Source of the DNA: Omphalotus guepiniiformis
Lineage: Eukaryota > Basidiomycota > Agaricomycetes > Agaricales > Omphalotaceae
DNA: 64,000 nucleotides
Assembly: GCA_028554645.1 (NCBI GenBank)
Contig: JAQOOI010000066.1
Span: forward strand, 62,001-126,000
Direction: 5' to 3'
Numbering within the stretch: the stretch's first letter is position 1; the number at the start of each line of letters is the position of its first letter. Positions 1 to 10,458 of this stretch are shown here, in pieces. The position numbers and the translations under genes are program-made. The notes beneath the pieces are model-generated. The model saw only the letters and a list, made by a program, of their open reading frames with translations, was not told the DNA's origin and did no database searches.

Positions 1-1077
1 GACAGATCGGTCGTGGAAGAAGTGAGCGGTTGCACCAGAGTCGGCAAACGTATGTGGGCTGGCATTCTCGGTCACAGGGGTATTCACGGTCTCGTACGCG
101 CTGGCCATCAACGCATAGACGTTACCGCTAGTCACAGCTCCGGTGCTAGTCGACGAAATAGTTGCTTCGTTCGCAGTTGGGTTAAGCAATGGTGCGTCTC
201 TCTTGCCCTTCCACCATTTCGGGTATTGACCTTGCTTCCCACCCCCTAACTTCCAGCAGTTCTCGATAGTGTGTCCCTTCCCTTTGCAGTTAGCATTAGT
301 GCAAACCAGGTCAGGATTCGCCGGTCCTCGGTTGGGGGTTCTAGTCGCTAGCTCAGCTCGGAGCTGCGCCACTTCAGCTTGGAGAGCAGTAACTCGATCT
401 CCCCCTGATGTGGTCGTACCGGTGGAAGTCCCTCCTCCCATATGAAGGAAGTACTCTTCGAGTCTCGTCGTGATGACGGTAAAGCTAGCTTCCCCCATGA
501 GAGAGCCCGTGATAACTAACCACGTAGGAGTTCGCGGGAATGAATCGAGGAATATAGTGTTGAACTGGGATGGAGTGATGGCAGCGCCGCAGTCGTTGGC
601 CTCTCTCTGAAGCATCCTCATCTTCTCTGCGTAACCGCCCTCGCCGGTGATCTTCATGCCTTCGACATATCGACATGCGCGTAGGTTGTCCTCTTTCCTC
701 TGTCTCGCGAGTGCACTAACGGCTTTAAACTCTCGCTCCAGATGGAGCCAGAGCTCGCGTGAGGTCAACCCGTGAGGAATTCCCAACCCCTCGGGGTTCT
801 TTATGTTATTCCAGAGGGTTAGGTATGCAACGGATTCGCGCAGGGAGTATTCGAGTCTGCTGGGCTTAGGATCATTTATAGGGGTAGGTGCCGTATTACT
901 GTACGGCTGCGCAGTATTGTCAGGATTAATAACGTTCCCCTCCCAGTACAAGTCAAGGCCTTTGAGTCGACCTGTCGGCAAGATATTCGCTTTGAACGAG
1001 ACATAATTCTCGCCGTTGAACTTGCGGTCCTCGGGGAGGTTCTGTATGGTAGTGTAGTTGCTAGGGGTTGAAGCCAT
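1..1077 (-). CDS. Copia Gag-Pol polyprotein, N-terminal 359 codons (partial)
   Basis: The frame opens at ATG 1077 (MASTPSNYTT...) and stays open to base 1, so the protein continues outside the window. Residues about 1-230 resemble the helical Gag of Copia elements, with the LxxxARxRKEDN-type segment near residue 140. A variant zinc knuckle CX4CX4HX4C lies at C259, C264, H269, C274, followed by a basic WWKGKR patch. The aspartic protease motif DSGA is at 346-349. Gag packages the element RNA and the protease processes the polyprotein. There is no stop or frameshift in the visible part, so this end of the element looks young. Confidence is high for the family; activity cannot be judged without the rest. 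Confidence 0.9.
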   Translation of the reverse strand, partial: MASTPSNYTTIQNLPEDRKFNGENYVSFKANILPTGRLKGLDLYWEGNVINPDNTAQPYSNTAPTPINDPKPSRLEYSLRESVAYLTLWNNIKNPEGLGIPHGLTSRELWLHLEREFKAVSALARQRKEDNLRACRYVEGMKITGEGGYAEKMRMLQREANDCGAAITPSQFNTIFLDSFPRTPTWLVITGSLMGEASFTVITTRLEEYFLHMGGGTSTGTTTSGGDRVTALQAEVAQLRAELATRTPNRGPANPDLVCTNANCKGKGHTIENCWKLGGGKQGQYPKWWKGKRDAPLLNPTANEATISSTSTGAVTSGNVYALMASAYETVNTPVTENASPHTFADSGATAHFFHDRSV

Positions 1078-1111
1078 GACGCAGGCCTAGGTTTGTAACG
1101 ACACTCGTATT

Positions 1112-1614
1112 TGTTGAGTCAATAGGTATATTGAAGTACTGTGTATGACCGATGTACAGCGTTAGAGCGCGGGGCCCATAACCTGACGTAAACGAGTAGT
1201 TAGTATGAATGAAGCAGGTACTCAGACGGTCACACAGTAGGTGGGAACGACTGAATTAATGTACAGTACCTGACGTAAACGAGTAGTTAGTATGAATGAA
1301 GCAGGTACTGTAATAAATAGAAGTAAGTAACGAGCGTCGAAGTTGATAAGTAAATGGTATACACACCTCAGACGGTCACACAGTAGGTGGGAACGACTGA
1401 GGTGCTGGGAACCGAAAGATCCACTATATGTGGTCGATCGTCAGTAATGATATCAAATAAGTATCGAGGGGTTGAAACGAAAGTGATCGAGAAAGGAGTG
1501 AGATGGTCAAATCAAGTAATCGTGTATCTATAATAGGAAAAGGTAAAAGATCGTGAGTACGGTTCATAGAAAAAGGTATACGATGTGGAGGGCTTCACCC
1601 TCTTATTCTCAACA
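1112..1614 (-). repeat. Copia 5' LTR, 503 bp
   Basis: Read on the minus strand the LTR starts TGTTGAGAATAAG and ends ACTCAACA, giving perfect 7-bp terminal inverted repeats TGTTGAG/CTCAACA. It lies directly upstream of the Gag frame, as expected for a 5' LTR. The partner LTR is outside the window, so boundaries rest on the TG...CA ends and on the position of the host pseudogene, which resumes exactly at 1615. I could not recognise a convincing primer-binding site in 1078-1111. Confidence 0.8.
1181..1400. repeat. Two short repeats, each present twice, inside the Copia LTR
   Basis: A 42-bp unit (starts acctgacgtaaacg) occurs at 1181-1222 and 1268-1309. A 34-bp unit (starts ctcagacggtcac) occurs at 1221-1254 and 1367-1400. 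The second copy of the first unit is flanked by a 10-bp inverted repeat acagtacctg/caggtactgt (1263-1272, 1302-1311). The second copy of the other unit is flanked by cacctcag/ctgaggtg. Each can therefore fold as a hairpin. They may be LTR control elements, but no function is shown. Confidence 0.7.
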
Positions 1615-1985
1615 ATAGCAGCGTCAAAGGACGGCTTAGTTGACGTCCTGAAGGTTCCCTGAGGATTGAGAAAGCCGTTGCAGGATGTCATGAGTGATCG
1701 GGAGCGTGGCTTCTCGCCATAGTATCGCTTGATACCCCGGATGAGACGTCGTGCGGAGGCAGATTCGCAATCGTTGAAAGGCAGCCCGGCATCAACATGG
1801 AGGGACCGTACGCTGGGGATACCCTTCAATGGTCTTAGGTTGGAGTGTCCGATAACCGAGAGAGGCGACCCACTCGAGGATGGCGGGCGTTGTGGCAGGC
1901 AGGTACTGACCCGGCGTAACGAGAAGATGGGGGCGAGTGCGGACAAAGTCGATATAGGAGCGCTGTCCAGTGGCATAGGTTTTCG
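1615..1985 (-). pseudogene. Tyrosine-recombinase-like gene fragment, broken
   Basis: On the minus strand one frame reads TYATGQRSYIDFVRTRPHLL and then ATTPAILEWVAS...LQPKTIEGY; after a one-base slip near 1820 a second frame continues VRSLHVDAGLPF, RRLIRGIKRYYGEK and ends SFDAA at the Copia LTR. This pattern resembles the N-terminal SAM-like core-binding domain, and the start of the catalytic domain, of tyrosine recombinases common in agaricomycete genomes. The frameshift, an upstream stop and the Copia insertion mean it is not functional. The catalytic R, H and Y residues would lie beyond the Copia element. The family assignment is from memory of sequence patterns and is moderately sure. Confidence 0.5.
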
Positions 1986-4034
1986 AGCGCTGAATGTAAG
2001 GCTACGGACCCGCTGCTCAATGAAAACAAGTGGACAGGCTGGGCAGACTGTCACGATTCGTGCGTAAACCCCTAACCCTTAGATTCACTCGGACTCAGCT
2101 CTTTTTTAGGTACGTCGAATACGTTTATGAGAGAAAAGATATACGTGCAGAGGAAGCAGTCACAATGTTTTGGCTCTGGTCTAAAAGGATGAGGTGTTTT
2201 TCGATTATGCCGTCGGTGAAAAGGTGGTTGTATCGGAGGCTTGAAGAATCGAGCGCTTGGTGGTTGTCATATTTCGGTACGAATTGTACTGAAGTGGCAA
2301 GCGATGCAGGATTTATATTCAGAGGCATAGCCCAAGTCAATATCAGAAAGTTCTCCACCATCGGGACTAAACTCGTCATCCCGGCGTCTGACCTATAAAG
2401 TTCTCCGTGTAGTTGCTGCTCCTGGGCTGTATCGGTGAATGATGGAAACGTTTGAACGGTGAAAGGTGGTATTTCTTCGCGAGAGGATCAGCAAAAGCAG
2501 TTCAAATGACCGAGAGCAAGTCTCGAATAGTGTAGCCCTGGGGCTGAGAACACCTTCGGCGGGACCCGAAGGTACTTCGATGTTGATGCTCGTCGAACTT
2601 CAATCCGTACTGTTCCAAACTGAACCTCTCTATACCACGAGTCGAACAGGGCGTCGTCGGAGACCGCAGAAGACTTGGCCCTCGTCTTTCTGGTCGAGTC
2701 CGCTGGTACAGACAGCGGCGTGCTTGCCGTGGGGTGTTCGTTTGTACGTGGTGGAGGCACAGCCGGCACATCCACGAGAAGGCTGTCTAGCATCCTGTCA
2801 TCCACCATCCTGCTACGTTTAGGAGGCATCTACGAGACATATTCCGTTAGTCTCAATCACGAAACCTTGGAACAAGTGTAACTGGCGTGAGTGTAACTGA
2901 CCTTGAAAACACCTTAAAATCCCAATCGTTTCCCGAAGTGAGAGACAGGACAAAGCCTGCCGCGTAGCACAATCCGAAAACCAAAGCGAGGCAAGGTGAT
3001 AAACTAGACAACTAATTAGTATCAAGTTGAACCTTTGTTGATCACCAAGTACCAACCTTGGAAGGAGACACGGCTGACCGACCCAGCAGCGCGAACAAAC
3101 AATCAAGTGGTACTCGTGCCCCAACACAGCCAGACAACTCCGGACAGACAACTCCGGAGTGTTGCCTGCACGCGACACGTAGTGCGGACTAAGGAACAGC
3201 GGTGTCCCACCAGCCCAGCACCAGCCCACAAAGAACAAAGGTAGTGGAGGCTAAGGTTGAGGTATGTAGAAGCAGGAAAGAGAAGGCAGAGAGGGGACGG
3301 TATAGAAGAGTATAGAAGCAGAGCAAGTAATAATCAACAAATCACGCTCACCCAAGTGACCCAAAAATCCGTTGCATAGCCACCGCGCGTGGCGCTACTT
3401 TTCGACTACTCTGAGCTATACCCTCCGCTTATCAGACTTTTCGACACATCACAAGTAAACACAGATCTAGAATTTTGATGGCAGCTGCGAGCAAATTTAA
3501 ATAAGTACGTAGAAATAAATTAGGAGGATAAAACAATTGAGAAACCCCCACATTCTCATTTCCTACTAAGTCATTAGTTTATATAATTTAACATCGACTC
3601 TCTATTGCCTTCTAAGTAGAGATAATTCTACTGAAATATAGCCTATTCAACCCACTAGTGCAGCGGTGCAGAGCCAATCCACAGATAGATGGAAGGCTAG
3701 AGGAGTGTGGCATGTAGTTGGGTGTTGATGGTGAGCACGAGAAGAGATGGTGATAGTGGACATTTACCAGCTGCCGACGGGGGTGAAACTAACACCTTTC
3801 AGTGTGTATGTCGCATTGTCTAGAAGTAGAGGGAGACAAAGTTGAAAGCATAAGGTTCGCACGTTTGATAGCACTCTTTTCACCACACATCCAAGTGCAG
3901 ATTTAAAGGAAGCGATGAAAGACTAGATAACTTAGAGTTAGTAACTAGAAAAAGATTCAGAGAAGGACTTTACAATTTTAACGCGTAGAACATTCAGTTT
4001 CATGCAATACAATTTCGGCATCATGAGAGGAAGC
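1986..4034. other. No firm gene; one weak candidate exon
   Basis: No recognisable gene. A minus-strand frame at 2829-2488 starts at a true ATG and encodes a Pro/Ser-rich, basic segment (MPPKRSRMVDDRML...). It lies upstream of, and on the same strand as, the recombinase fragment, so it could be that gene's disordered first exon. No splice pair joining the two could be fixed. The stretch 3245-4034 shows nothing I can interpret. Confidence 0.2.
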
Positions 4035-4057
4035 AAAAAAAAAAAAAAAAAAAAAAA
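4035..4057 (+). repeat. Homopolymer of 23 A
   Basis: A run of 23 adenines is followed by gcgggggg. It could mark the 3' end of an old retroposed sequence, but no target duplication or LINE-like reading frame is seen next to it, so it is reported only as a homopolymer. Confidence 0.9.
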
Positions 4058-4270
4058 GCGGGGGGAACAAAACGCAGTTGAAATACATAGAAGTTAAGTA
4101 TAACGATCATGCCACCGGAATGCAAAAAGCGAGACAGTTTGTTCTTATTTGTTCCACACACGAATTATGAGGTTGTAAAACCCAGAACTTGCACAGTAGC
4201 GAAAGCAGGCCTAGTTCAGAAAAAGTGAAACTGAACTGAACCCAGAAGTGAACTCACGTGTGGACTTGCT

Positions 4271-4919
4271 TCAAATCTGGGCCGATTCTGCCTCTCCATG
4301 AGGACACTCGCGGCGCGCAATGGTGTAGTTCGCGATAATCGACGCCAACTCAGGACGAGATTCTCCAGGATAGCGCCGTCGCAAGTCCTCCGCATCCAAG
4401 GTTGCGGTTGCTTCCGTATGAATTGTTCGATCCAAGTCTCTACAGTATTCCCGAAGATAGGTTCTCAATCTTGCTCCTTCCACAAGATCTGACTCTGAAC
4501 CATCATCATCTGACAAAGCACAGGAAACCAACACCGAGTCTGAACACGAAGCTGTGGTCGAAGCCGATCCAAGTGCAAAAAAGTCCGGAAGAACTGCTCC
4601 TCTGTCCCTGAACCTAACAGCGAAGTTCTCGTGGCACTGCTCTCCCAGGCACTGCGTTTGCGTGCGAGGAGGGCATTAAAATGCAAAGGGAACCGTGTCG
4701 TTGGGTGCATGGAGACAATGAGGCAGCTTGGGATCATGCCCAAAGAGGACGCCGAGGTCAATGGCAAGGCTACATTGATGAAGAGTACGATGTTCCTAAT
4801 TAGTAAGTGAATCCCGTGAAGCCATGGTCGCAGTGAGCGTAACAATGCGACGGCAATCGTGCAAACACTTGTCGCTGTCTTTCGAAGAACAACGATCAAC
4901 CAAATGTTTCCGCAGAGTC
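4271..4919 (-). pseudogene. Fragment resembling a DUF6533-type multi-pass membrane protein
   Basis: A minus-strand frame following a possible acceptor (cacag, about 4919) reads LCGNIWLIVVLRKTATSV, then hydrophobic segments LLIRNIVLFINVALPL and SLGMIPSCLIVS, then FNALLARKRSAWES. This resembles the C-terminal half of agaricomycete DUF6533-like membrane proteins (WxKT motif, a final helix, then the LLN/FNAL segment). A second frame, shifted by one base near 4570, continues with an acidic tail and ARLRTYLREYCRDLDRTIHTE. The frame change without a clear intron suggests decay. The family call is tentative. Confidence 0.3.
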
Positions 4920-7157
4920 TGTGTTACATACTTTGTCTGCAGAGGGGTCTTTAGCTGGCTACCGGTTTAATGAGGGCCAAACGCGGCCTAAAGCTCACCC
5001 CTCCTCTGCATCGCTCTTGCCCGCCGCTTCAACAGTACGCTCGCGTATAAGGTGCTCCAATCCTCGCCTCGCGACTGCGTTCCAAGCCAACGAGTTGGTC
5101 GACGTTCCGCTCTCGGTCCTTTCACTGTTGTAGCCTCATTGGCTGGGTACCCGTTTAATTGCAACCTGATTCTCACCTCGTCTCTTCAACTGCGCCGTCA
5201 CTGACTGCTTGCTTCACCTGTCTACACGCGTCTGCGTCCCATATTAACGCGTTCGAAGACGTTTCGTGCGGGTTTTCGAAGTTATCTTTATCATCCGTGG
5301 CGGCTTCGTCATTCTTCGTACGCTCGGTTGTGAGGTGCTTCAGAGATTCAGACGCAACTGTGTTCCAAGTGAGTATATTTGTCGACATGGCGGACGAGAC
5401 TAGCTGAACTGGCAGAAAAAGGCCTTACTTATACTGAAAACAGTGGATTTTGTGAAGTTCGTGAAGTTCGTGAAAATGCCTATATGCATGATTCGATCTA
5501 TATTGTTTATGGTTGCTTGCTTACCGCATCTGTTTTTGCCTGCCGCTCAATTGTCCATTTCTGGTATTCGCTTCACCCTGGCTTCACCTCGACTGGTAAT
5601 TTCATTCAGCGCAGAAGATGAGAACAACGCGCGAATGTAGCTGGCTCCTGTCGCCGTTCAAGTTACCACTTTGATCTTCGCGCATTGGCATTTCCACCGA
5701 CCAATTTCCCTGAGGTACTAGTAGAGTGATATAGTGTGGGTACCTGATAGTCATTGGTATGTTCAAATGGATTGAGTTTGTTTCGTATACGTCGTGCCAA
5801 ATCACCTATGTTCCAGACTGAACAAGTCCGTTGCAGACCACCAAACTCCTTCTTTCATCAAGACCTCCCTAAGCTCCCTCAACACTTGAAAGCCTCCCCG
5901 CTTTTGACTGACTGCCAGAGCCCGGCTTTATCTTTTCCCGCGTTCGAGTGCATCTATAGCCGATAATAGAGCCCCCTAGCGTTTTGCAGCAATTGCCCTC
6001 GCTCCCGGGCCATTGGAATCATTCGGCAATCTAGAACCTGAGTCCTCATAGTCTACCAAGATCCTCCTTCACGCCAAGTTGGCGAGCGCTGAACCCAACC
6101 TAGCTTGAGAATGACGCGACAACGGAGGCAGGGATAGGAGGAGGCTTTGATTAAACTTGCTTGTGGTCAGTCCTAACGTGCTTACTGGGCGAATTAGCAT
6201 TGTCACTGGAGGTTTCGATTTCCTTCTTGCGGAGCTCGGTGCCCTTGAGCTAACCTCTCCACTATAGTATCCAACATGATCATGAAGAGCCTTTTCCCCT
6301 AAGGTCACTCTCTGTTCCGGCTCTAAACCCAGTAAGTGAGCGCTAGAGCGCAAAACGGATCTTGCCTCACTTACGGTTCACTGAAGAAGTTCAAGCCGCG
6401 CCAGTCGCAACGACCTGGGTTCAATGGCGATCCACGTCGATAATTCGAAACCCTGCCAACCTTTCACCCGCCAATCTCAAGTGTCATCAAGCGTACAAGA
6501 GGCCTCACAACGCCAACTTGGGACGGTACGTAGCCAAGCCGAAAAAGTAGTACTTTTGACGCTCCGTAAATGATCGGCGGCAATAGGAGGACGTGATGAC
6601 TGGATTCTAAGTACAGAGTATGCAGTGCACTAAGTACCAATTAAGTATTCCCTGCAGCAGTATGCAGACCGGATGCGGACTGCCGATCTTCGCGCGCGCG
6701 TGTACCTGTGAAGGGCTCTCTAAAGTACTAATTCAAGTATCTACGTACATAAATACTATTCAGTGGTGGATTTGGAAATTGGAGGTGCTATCGTAAGTTG
6801 GCGATGTAGTAATCCTGACCCTGAAAGTGTTCTCTTCAGAGTGTTCTCAACAGCACACACCGCCATGCTAGGAGGGACTTAGGCAGGTCCATATGTGGCG
6901 CCTTTACACTTGCCGTGTCGGACCTTTAAATATATTCAATTGAAGTGATGTGTGATGAGAATTGAGCCGCCCTATGTAGTAGACATCCATTTCAAAAGGT
7001 GAAGTGAAGTTCAATCATTTCGTCTGAAGCCGGTGTAATCAGCAATTGCATTCAGATGGTAGAAGGGACTTCTCCTGGCCACCAGATCGAATTATGCAAA
7101 GCAGCACGCACTACTATTGAAGAAGGCAACTTACTAAAAGGGTAGTGGTACGGAGTT
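4920..7157. other. Gene-poor stretch
   Basis: Several short frames are open on both strands but none shows a recognisable family, a plausible exon chain or a domain. A short tandem gtgaagttc repeat is at about 5452-5472. The stretches 4930-5060 and 5130-5380 share weak, gapped similarity and may be an old duplication. Nothing else stands out. Confidence 0.3.
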
Positions 7158-7163
7158 TATAAA
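7158..7163 (+). promoter_or_regulatory. Possible TATA box of the WOPR gene
   Basis: TATAAA lies 34 bases upstream of the chosen ATG at 7197. If used in the ordinary way it would give a very short 5' UTR, so it may only be a coincidental match. Confidence 0.3.
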
Positions 7164-7196
7164 GGCGTCCAACCTCAAATTTTGACAGACAAAGCA

Positions 7197-8554
7197 ATGG
7201 CAAGCAACCCTTGTTCCCCGACCTTAGTGCCTCCCTCTGGCTATGTCGAAACTACATTGGATGCATTGCGCTTGATAAATGCCGCGCGCAACGGCATTAT
7301 ACCACGCATAAGGCGCCGTTTGAACCACGAGGAGAGAAAGACCATGATTAAAAGCGGTGCTATTTTTATTTTTTGCGTGGAGGAGAGTGGAATAAGACGA
7401 TGGACAGGTTAGTATGCGTTGCCGTTCCGTAGAGAGATCTTACTCAAGGCCTTTGCAGACGAACTGCATTGGTACCCATCTCACACGATTGAAAATTTTA
7501 TTGTGAGTGGTTCCAGAACGTTCGAGTTGAGCTCCTCAAGGGAGTATCTTAGTTATACCAGGAAAAAAAAATTGAGTGTGTAGACTGGTGGTCACCAACC
7601 GTCGGCCATTCTATGAACAAGCAACGGACCCTCAAACCAAATGGTCTAATAAAGAAGGTCAGCGTGAATCTAGCAAAGTATTTGACTTTACTCCATAGTT
7701 TTTTAGACGTTCAAAGTTGCTGTTACCAACGGATCAAAACCAGAGCATTTCCACCTCATCTCATACTATACCAGTGAAGAAATTCAAGCTGGAAAGCTAA
7801 CAGTAAGCGCTCTTTCCCATTGCATTATGATGTTGCCTTGATGGACACCGCAGCGACTTTCAACCCACCCGAATATTACAACGCCGGATCTGCCACTCCA
7901 CATCTTCAAACTGCAACTTCTCCGCTTGCCGCCAAAAGTCGAAACCGGACCAGACGGAAGACTACACTTGTGAGTCGTCTTATGCAACCTTGGTAGCTGT
8001 CTCAAAAATTCTTCAGTGCTCTGGAAGACAAAAGTGTTGTGGGATCCAAAACGGAGGAGTATACTTACTGCACTCCAGATTACTCTCTTACCTCGCCAAT
8101 GGATTCCCCCGCCCGAGTTAACCACATGGAAAGTTCCCCTATACCTTCAGGGCTTGTATGCTCTAATGGAAGCGGAGGGTCAACGTTCGAGTGGAGCGCA
8201 CAGCGTCAAGACACCCCTTGGCCGCCCTTGTTCCCCACCAGCCTAAATTCTCTTCAGGACGGTGTTACCCCTCAGAATTTTTGGTCTCCAAATCCTATGC
8301 ATCCTTCTGGTCCTCACTCTCCACGGTTCAATCCCTGGTATGAAGCTAGTATCCGAGACCTTAATCTGACAGGCCGTGACGGCGTTGGCAAGCACAATCC
8401 TCAGACCCGCGCGGATGCAACCGCCACGAGTGAGCTTGGTGGTATGCCACAGCACTCTATGCACGTTGGATACGCGAGGTTACACCAAATGCCGGACCAT
8501 GGTACGCCCTGTCATTTCTCCAATATTTCTCAGATAACTAAATCTGAGACATAG
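7197..8554 (+). CDS. WOPR-domain (Gti1/Pac2 family) transcriptional regulator, six exons, 369 aa
   Basis: Exons 7197-7407, 7459-7502, 7553-7657, 7707-7802, 7854-7969 and 8017-8554 join in frame; the five introns are 47-51 bp with GT...AG ends. The first WOPR half spans residues about 15-100: GYVETTLDALRLI, then PRIRRRLNHEER, GAIFIFCVEESGIRRWTDELHWYPS split by intron 1, and NFILYQE across intron 2. The second half is NGLIKKTFKVAV across intron 3 and HLISYYTSEEIQAGKLTRLS across intron 4. The C-terminal third is Ser/Pro/Asn-rich and low in complexity, as in Wor1, Ryp1, Pac2 and Mit1. Family members bind DNA in the nucleus and control morphology, development or nutrient responses. No stop or frame break is seen. 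Two WOPR types (Gti1 and Pac2) exist in fungi and I cannot say which this is. Confidence 0.9.
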
Positions 8555-9275
8555 ATTGAGGATACGCCGTTGTCGTCTAGCATTCTAAGATGTATATAAA
8601 TTGCAGGTAGTGAATAACGCCAAATGTACTTGCGCCATGCACATAGGCCTGGCCAGATGAACGTGATTCAGGCCCCCATCGTTGTTGCATTTGTTAAAGA
8701 GAAGGGAGTGCCAAATAAATCAATTAAACCTACAAAATGGGAGTGTCACCCCTTATAAAACGGGAATACCGCTCAGCGTGAGGGAGTCCACTGCTGGCTT
8801 CACCTTGAATATTGAATACTCACTTGCAGCGGCCACAAACCGAACACGAGTCGGAGTCGAAATTTTTGCCTAGGGACCGTACCGTGATACCCCTCCTTTC
8901 CTCCTTCCTTCCATAGTCGAGCGCTATTCGAGCTAACTTGGGGCGCGTTTGGCGTTATCGTGATTAGCGTCGCAGCGTCCAATGATGCGCCATGTCTCCT
9001 TCAAATGGTGGTGTGGCGAACTTATAAGCATCGCTACTGCTCGCCAGCGTGCACTAGTCGTTCAGAGAAAAGGCCTGGAGGACACAACACAACGATGCAC
9101 TGAACTATTAAAGGTCTAACATAGCTGTTGAATGGCGCTGCTTCGGATTCTCGGTTGAAAGTTTCGTTCGTCACTAGTCGATGAGTTATGTCATTCAAGC
9201 AAGTCAAGCAAGTCATTGTGCTGACGTCATCGCGAAGCCCTCTTTTAAACGTTTAAACTTCTATGTCTAGGTCTC
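8555..9275. other. Intergenic, nothing recognised
   Basis: This is the downstream region of the WOPR gene and upstream region of the coiled-coil gene. A steady A+T-rich stretch at 8560-8620 probably holds the WOPR gene 3' end. No gene was recognised. Confidence 0.3.
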
Positions 9276-10038
9276 ATGGAAAGAGGCAAAGAGGAGGGGA
9301 CGAAGTTGAACGAACGGACTAAAAGCATAATTTCTGTAAGTCTCGCATTACCAGTCTAGCAGAAACTCAAACGCGACGTACAGAATCCGAAGGTCAAGTT
9401 GGTAACACAGCCTGATTTTGGACATGAGCTTCGCCAGGCACAACAAACCATTAATATTGCAGAACTCAAAGGCAGAATAGCTCAATTGGAATCGGCTGAG
9501 CGTCTTGCTCAGGAAAACGCCAGCAGTCTGAAGGATATCCTTGTGCGGGTGGAGAGTGAGTGGGAAGTTAGCCAAGGAGGTGGCGCAGTTGCAAGTGCGT
9601 CCTTGCTACAAATTTTCGTCAAAGGAAAACTCTAAAGTAACGAAACACAGGACTGCGATCACGAAGAGATTCAGCGTCTGGGAATCGAGAACACGGCGCT
9701 CTCCCGCAAGGCTTCGTGGCAAGAAATCGAAATGGACGTCCTTCGAAAGCTGCTAACGTCACTTGGGTCTCTCGAGGTAAAGCCTTGGTGTTTATTCCTT
9801 CATGACTTGAGATTTTACTCCAGGTCACCAGAGAAGATCTTTTGAACCCTCAGGAGCAATTGGCCGAGGTTCGTTTATCGGTTCCCCCATTTGTGCGTTC
9901 TGTACAGATCTGCTTGCCTCCTTTGCCTAGGACGTATCGAGACATCCTCCGCCGCAAGCTCCGGATATCGAGGTGGGCATCTTACCCGGACATTTTGTCG
10001 CAAGTTGCTTATTTCGATCAGGATGGGGATCCTATTGA
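9276..10038 (+). CDS. Hypothetical coiled-coil protein, multi-exon, possibly frameshifted
   Basis: Exon chain: 9276-9335 (MERGKEEGTKLNERTKSIIS), 9384-about 9594, 9651-9776, 9824-9868, 9931-10038, with introns of 47-62 bp. The middle is a clear coiled coil (INIAELKGRIAQLESAERL, then KLAKEVAQLQ, EEIQRLGIENTAL, MDVLRKLLTSLGSLE). The start and all junctions except one keep frame. Between about 9556 and 9594 the coding sense moves from one frame (RVESEWE) to the next (KLAKEVAQLQ) without room for an intron. So either a one-base indel has inactivated it or the model is wrong there. I do not recognise a family. Coiled-coil genes of this style often precede the conserved fragment annotated just downstream, so the two may once have been one gene. 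Confidence 0.4.
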
Positions 10039-10049
10039 GGATCCTTTTG

Positions 10050-10350
10050 GGAGAGAATCCTCAGTTCTACGAAGCGTCTCGGTTTGAACCCACGGCCGCG
10101 AACCGCGTTATCTACCCTGTAGACGCACTGCTGAGTGACGAAGCCCAACGATGGTTACTTCAAGCCTTTGCATAGGTCAACATCGATTTGGGATCTGAGT
10201 ACGCAGATCTCCTGATCAGTTGGATTGGCTTCGAACGCGCGCATTGTTGGGAGAAATCTGGGGGTCGCCTCGCGAAAACAAATAGACCAGAAGCCCTCAC
10301 TGCCTGGATTAGTGAAGGGCGCTACCCACCGCGGTTCAAGGGGCCTACTA
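10050..10350 (+). pseudogene. Decayed fragment of a conserved agaricomycete protein
   Basis: The plus strand reads NPQFYEASRFEPTAANRVIY, PVDALLSDEAQRWLLQAFA, an in-frame TAG at 10174-10176, then NIDLGSEYADLLISWIGFER and GGRLAKTNRPEALTAWISEG. The pattern (EY..L...W..FE, then RL....RP..V..WI..GR) matches a repeated family of unknown function in mushroom genomes, known to me only by its pattern. The in-frame stop and lack of a start or end indicate a relic. It lies tail-to-tail with the 3' part of the gene at 10459-11535. Confidence 0.4.
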
Positions 10351-10458
10351 TAAGCAATGCTTTTATTAATACATTTGCTATCTAGGACGGGGTATAAAGG
10401 CCCAGGATTTTGGCACTAGACGGTGTATAAAAATGCTATACCCTCAACTCCCGCCTAT

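Larger units (their letters stand above)
1..1614 (-). mobile_element. Ty1/copia LTR retrotransposon, 5' end only (runs off the left edge)
   Basis: On the minus strand the order is LTR (1614 to 1112), a 34-base leader, then a Gag-protease reading frame from 1077 that is still open at the window edge. LTR ends, a Gag zinc knuckle and a DSGA protease motif together identify a Copia element. The remaining pol and the second LTR must lie to the left of the window. The element interrupts a tyrosine-recombinase-like pseudogene at 1615. Bases 1615-1619 (atagc) would be one copy of the target duplication, but the other copy is outside the window, so this cannot be confirmed. Confidence 0.88.

Noticed and set aside
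1512..2054. A single 180-codon minus-strand frame crossing the Copia LTR boundary
   Set aside because: It joins LTR sequence to recombinase sequence by chance; the real coding signal is only the recombinase part and needs a frame change.
4035..4057. Poly-A tail of a LINE or processed pseudogene
   Set aside because: No reverse-transcriptase frame, gene copy or target duplication is visible next to it.
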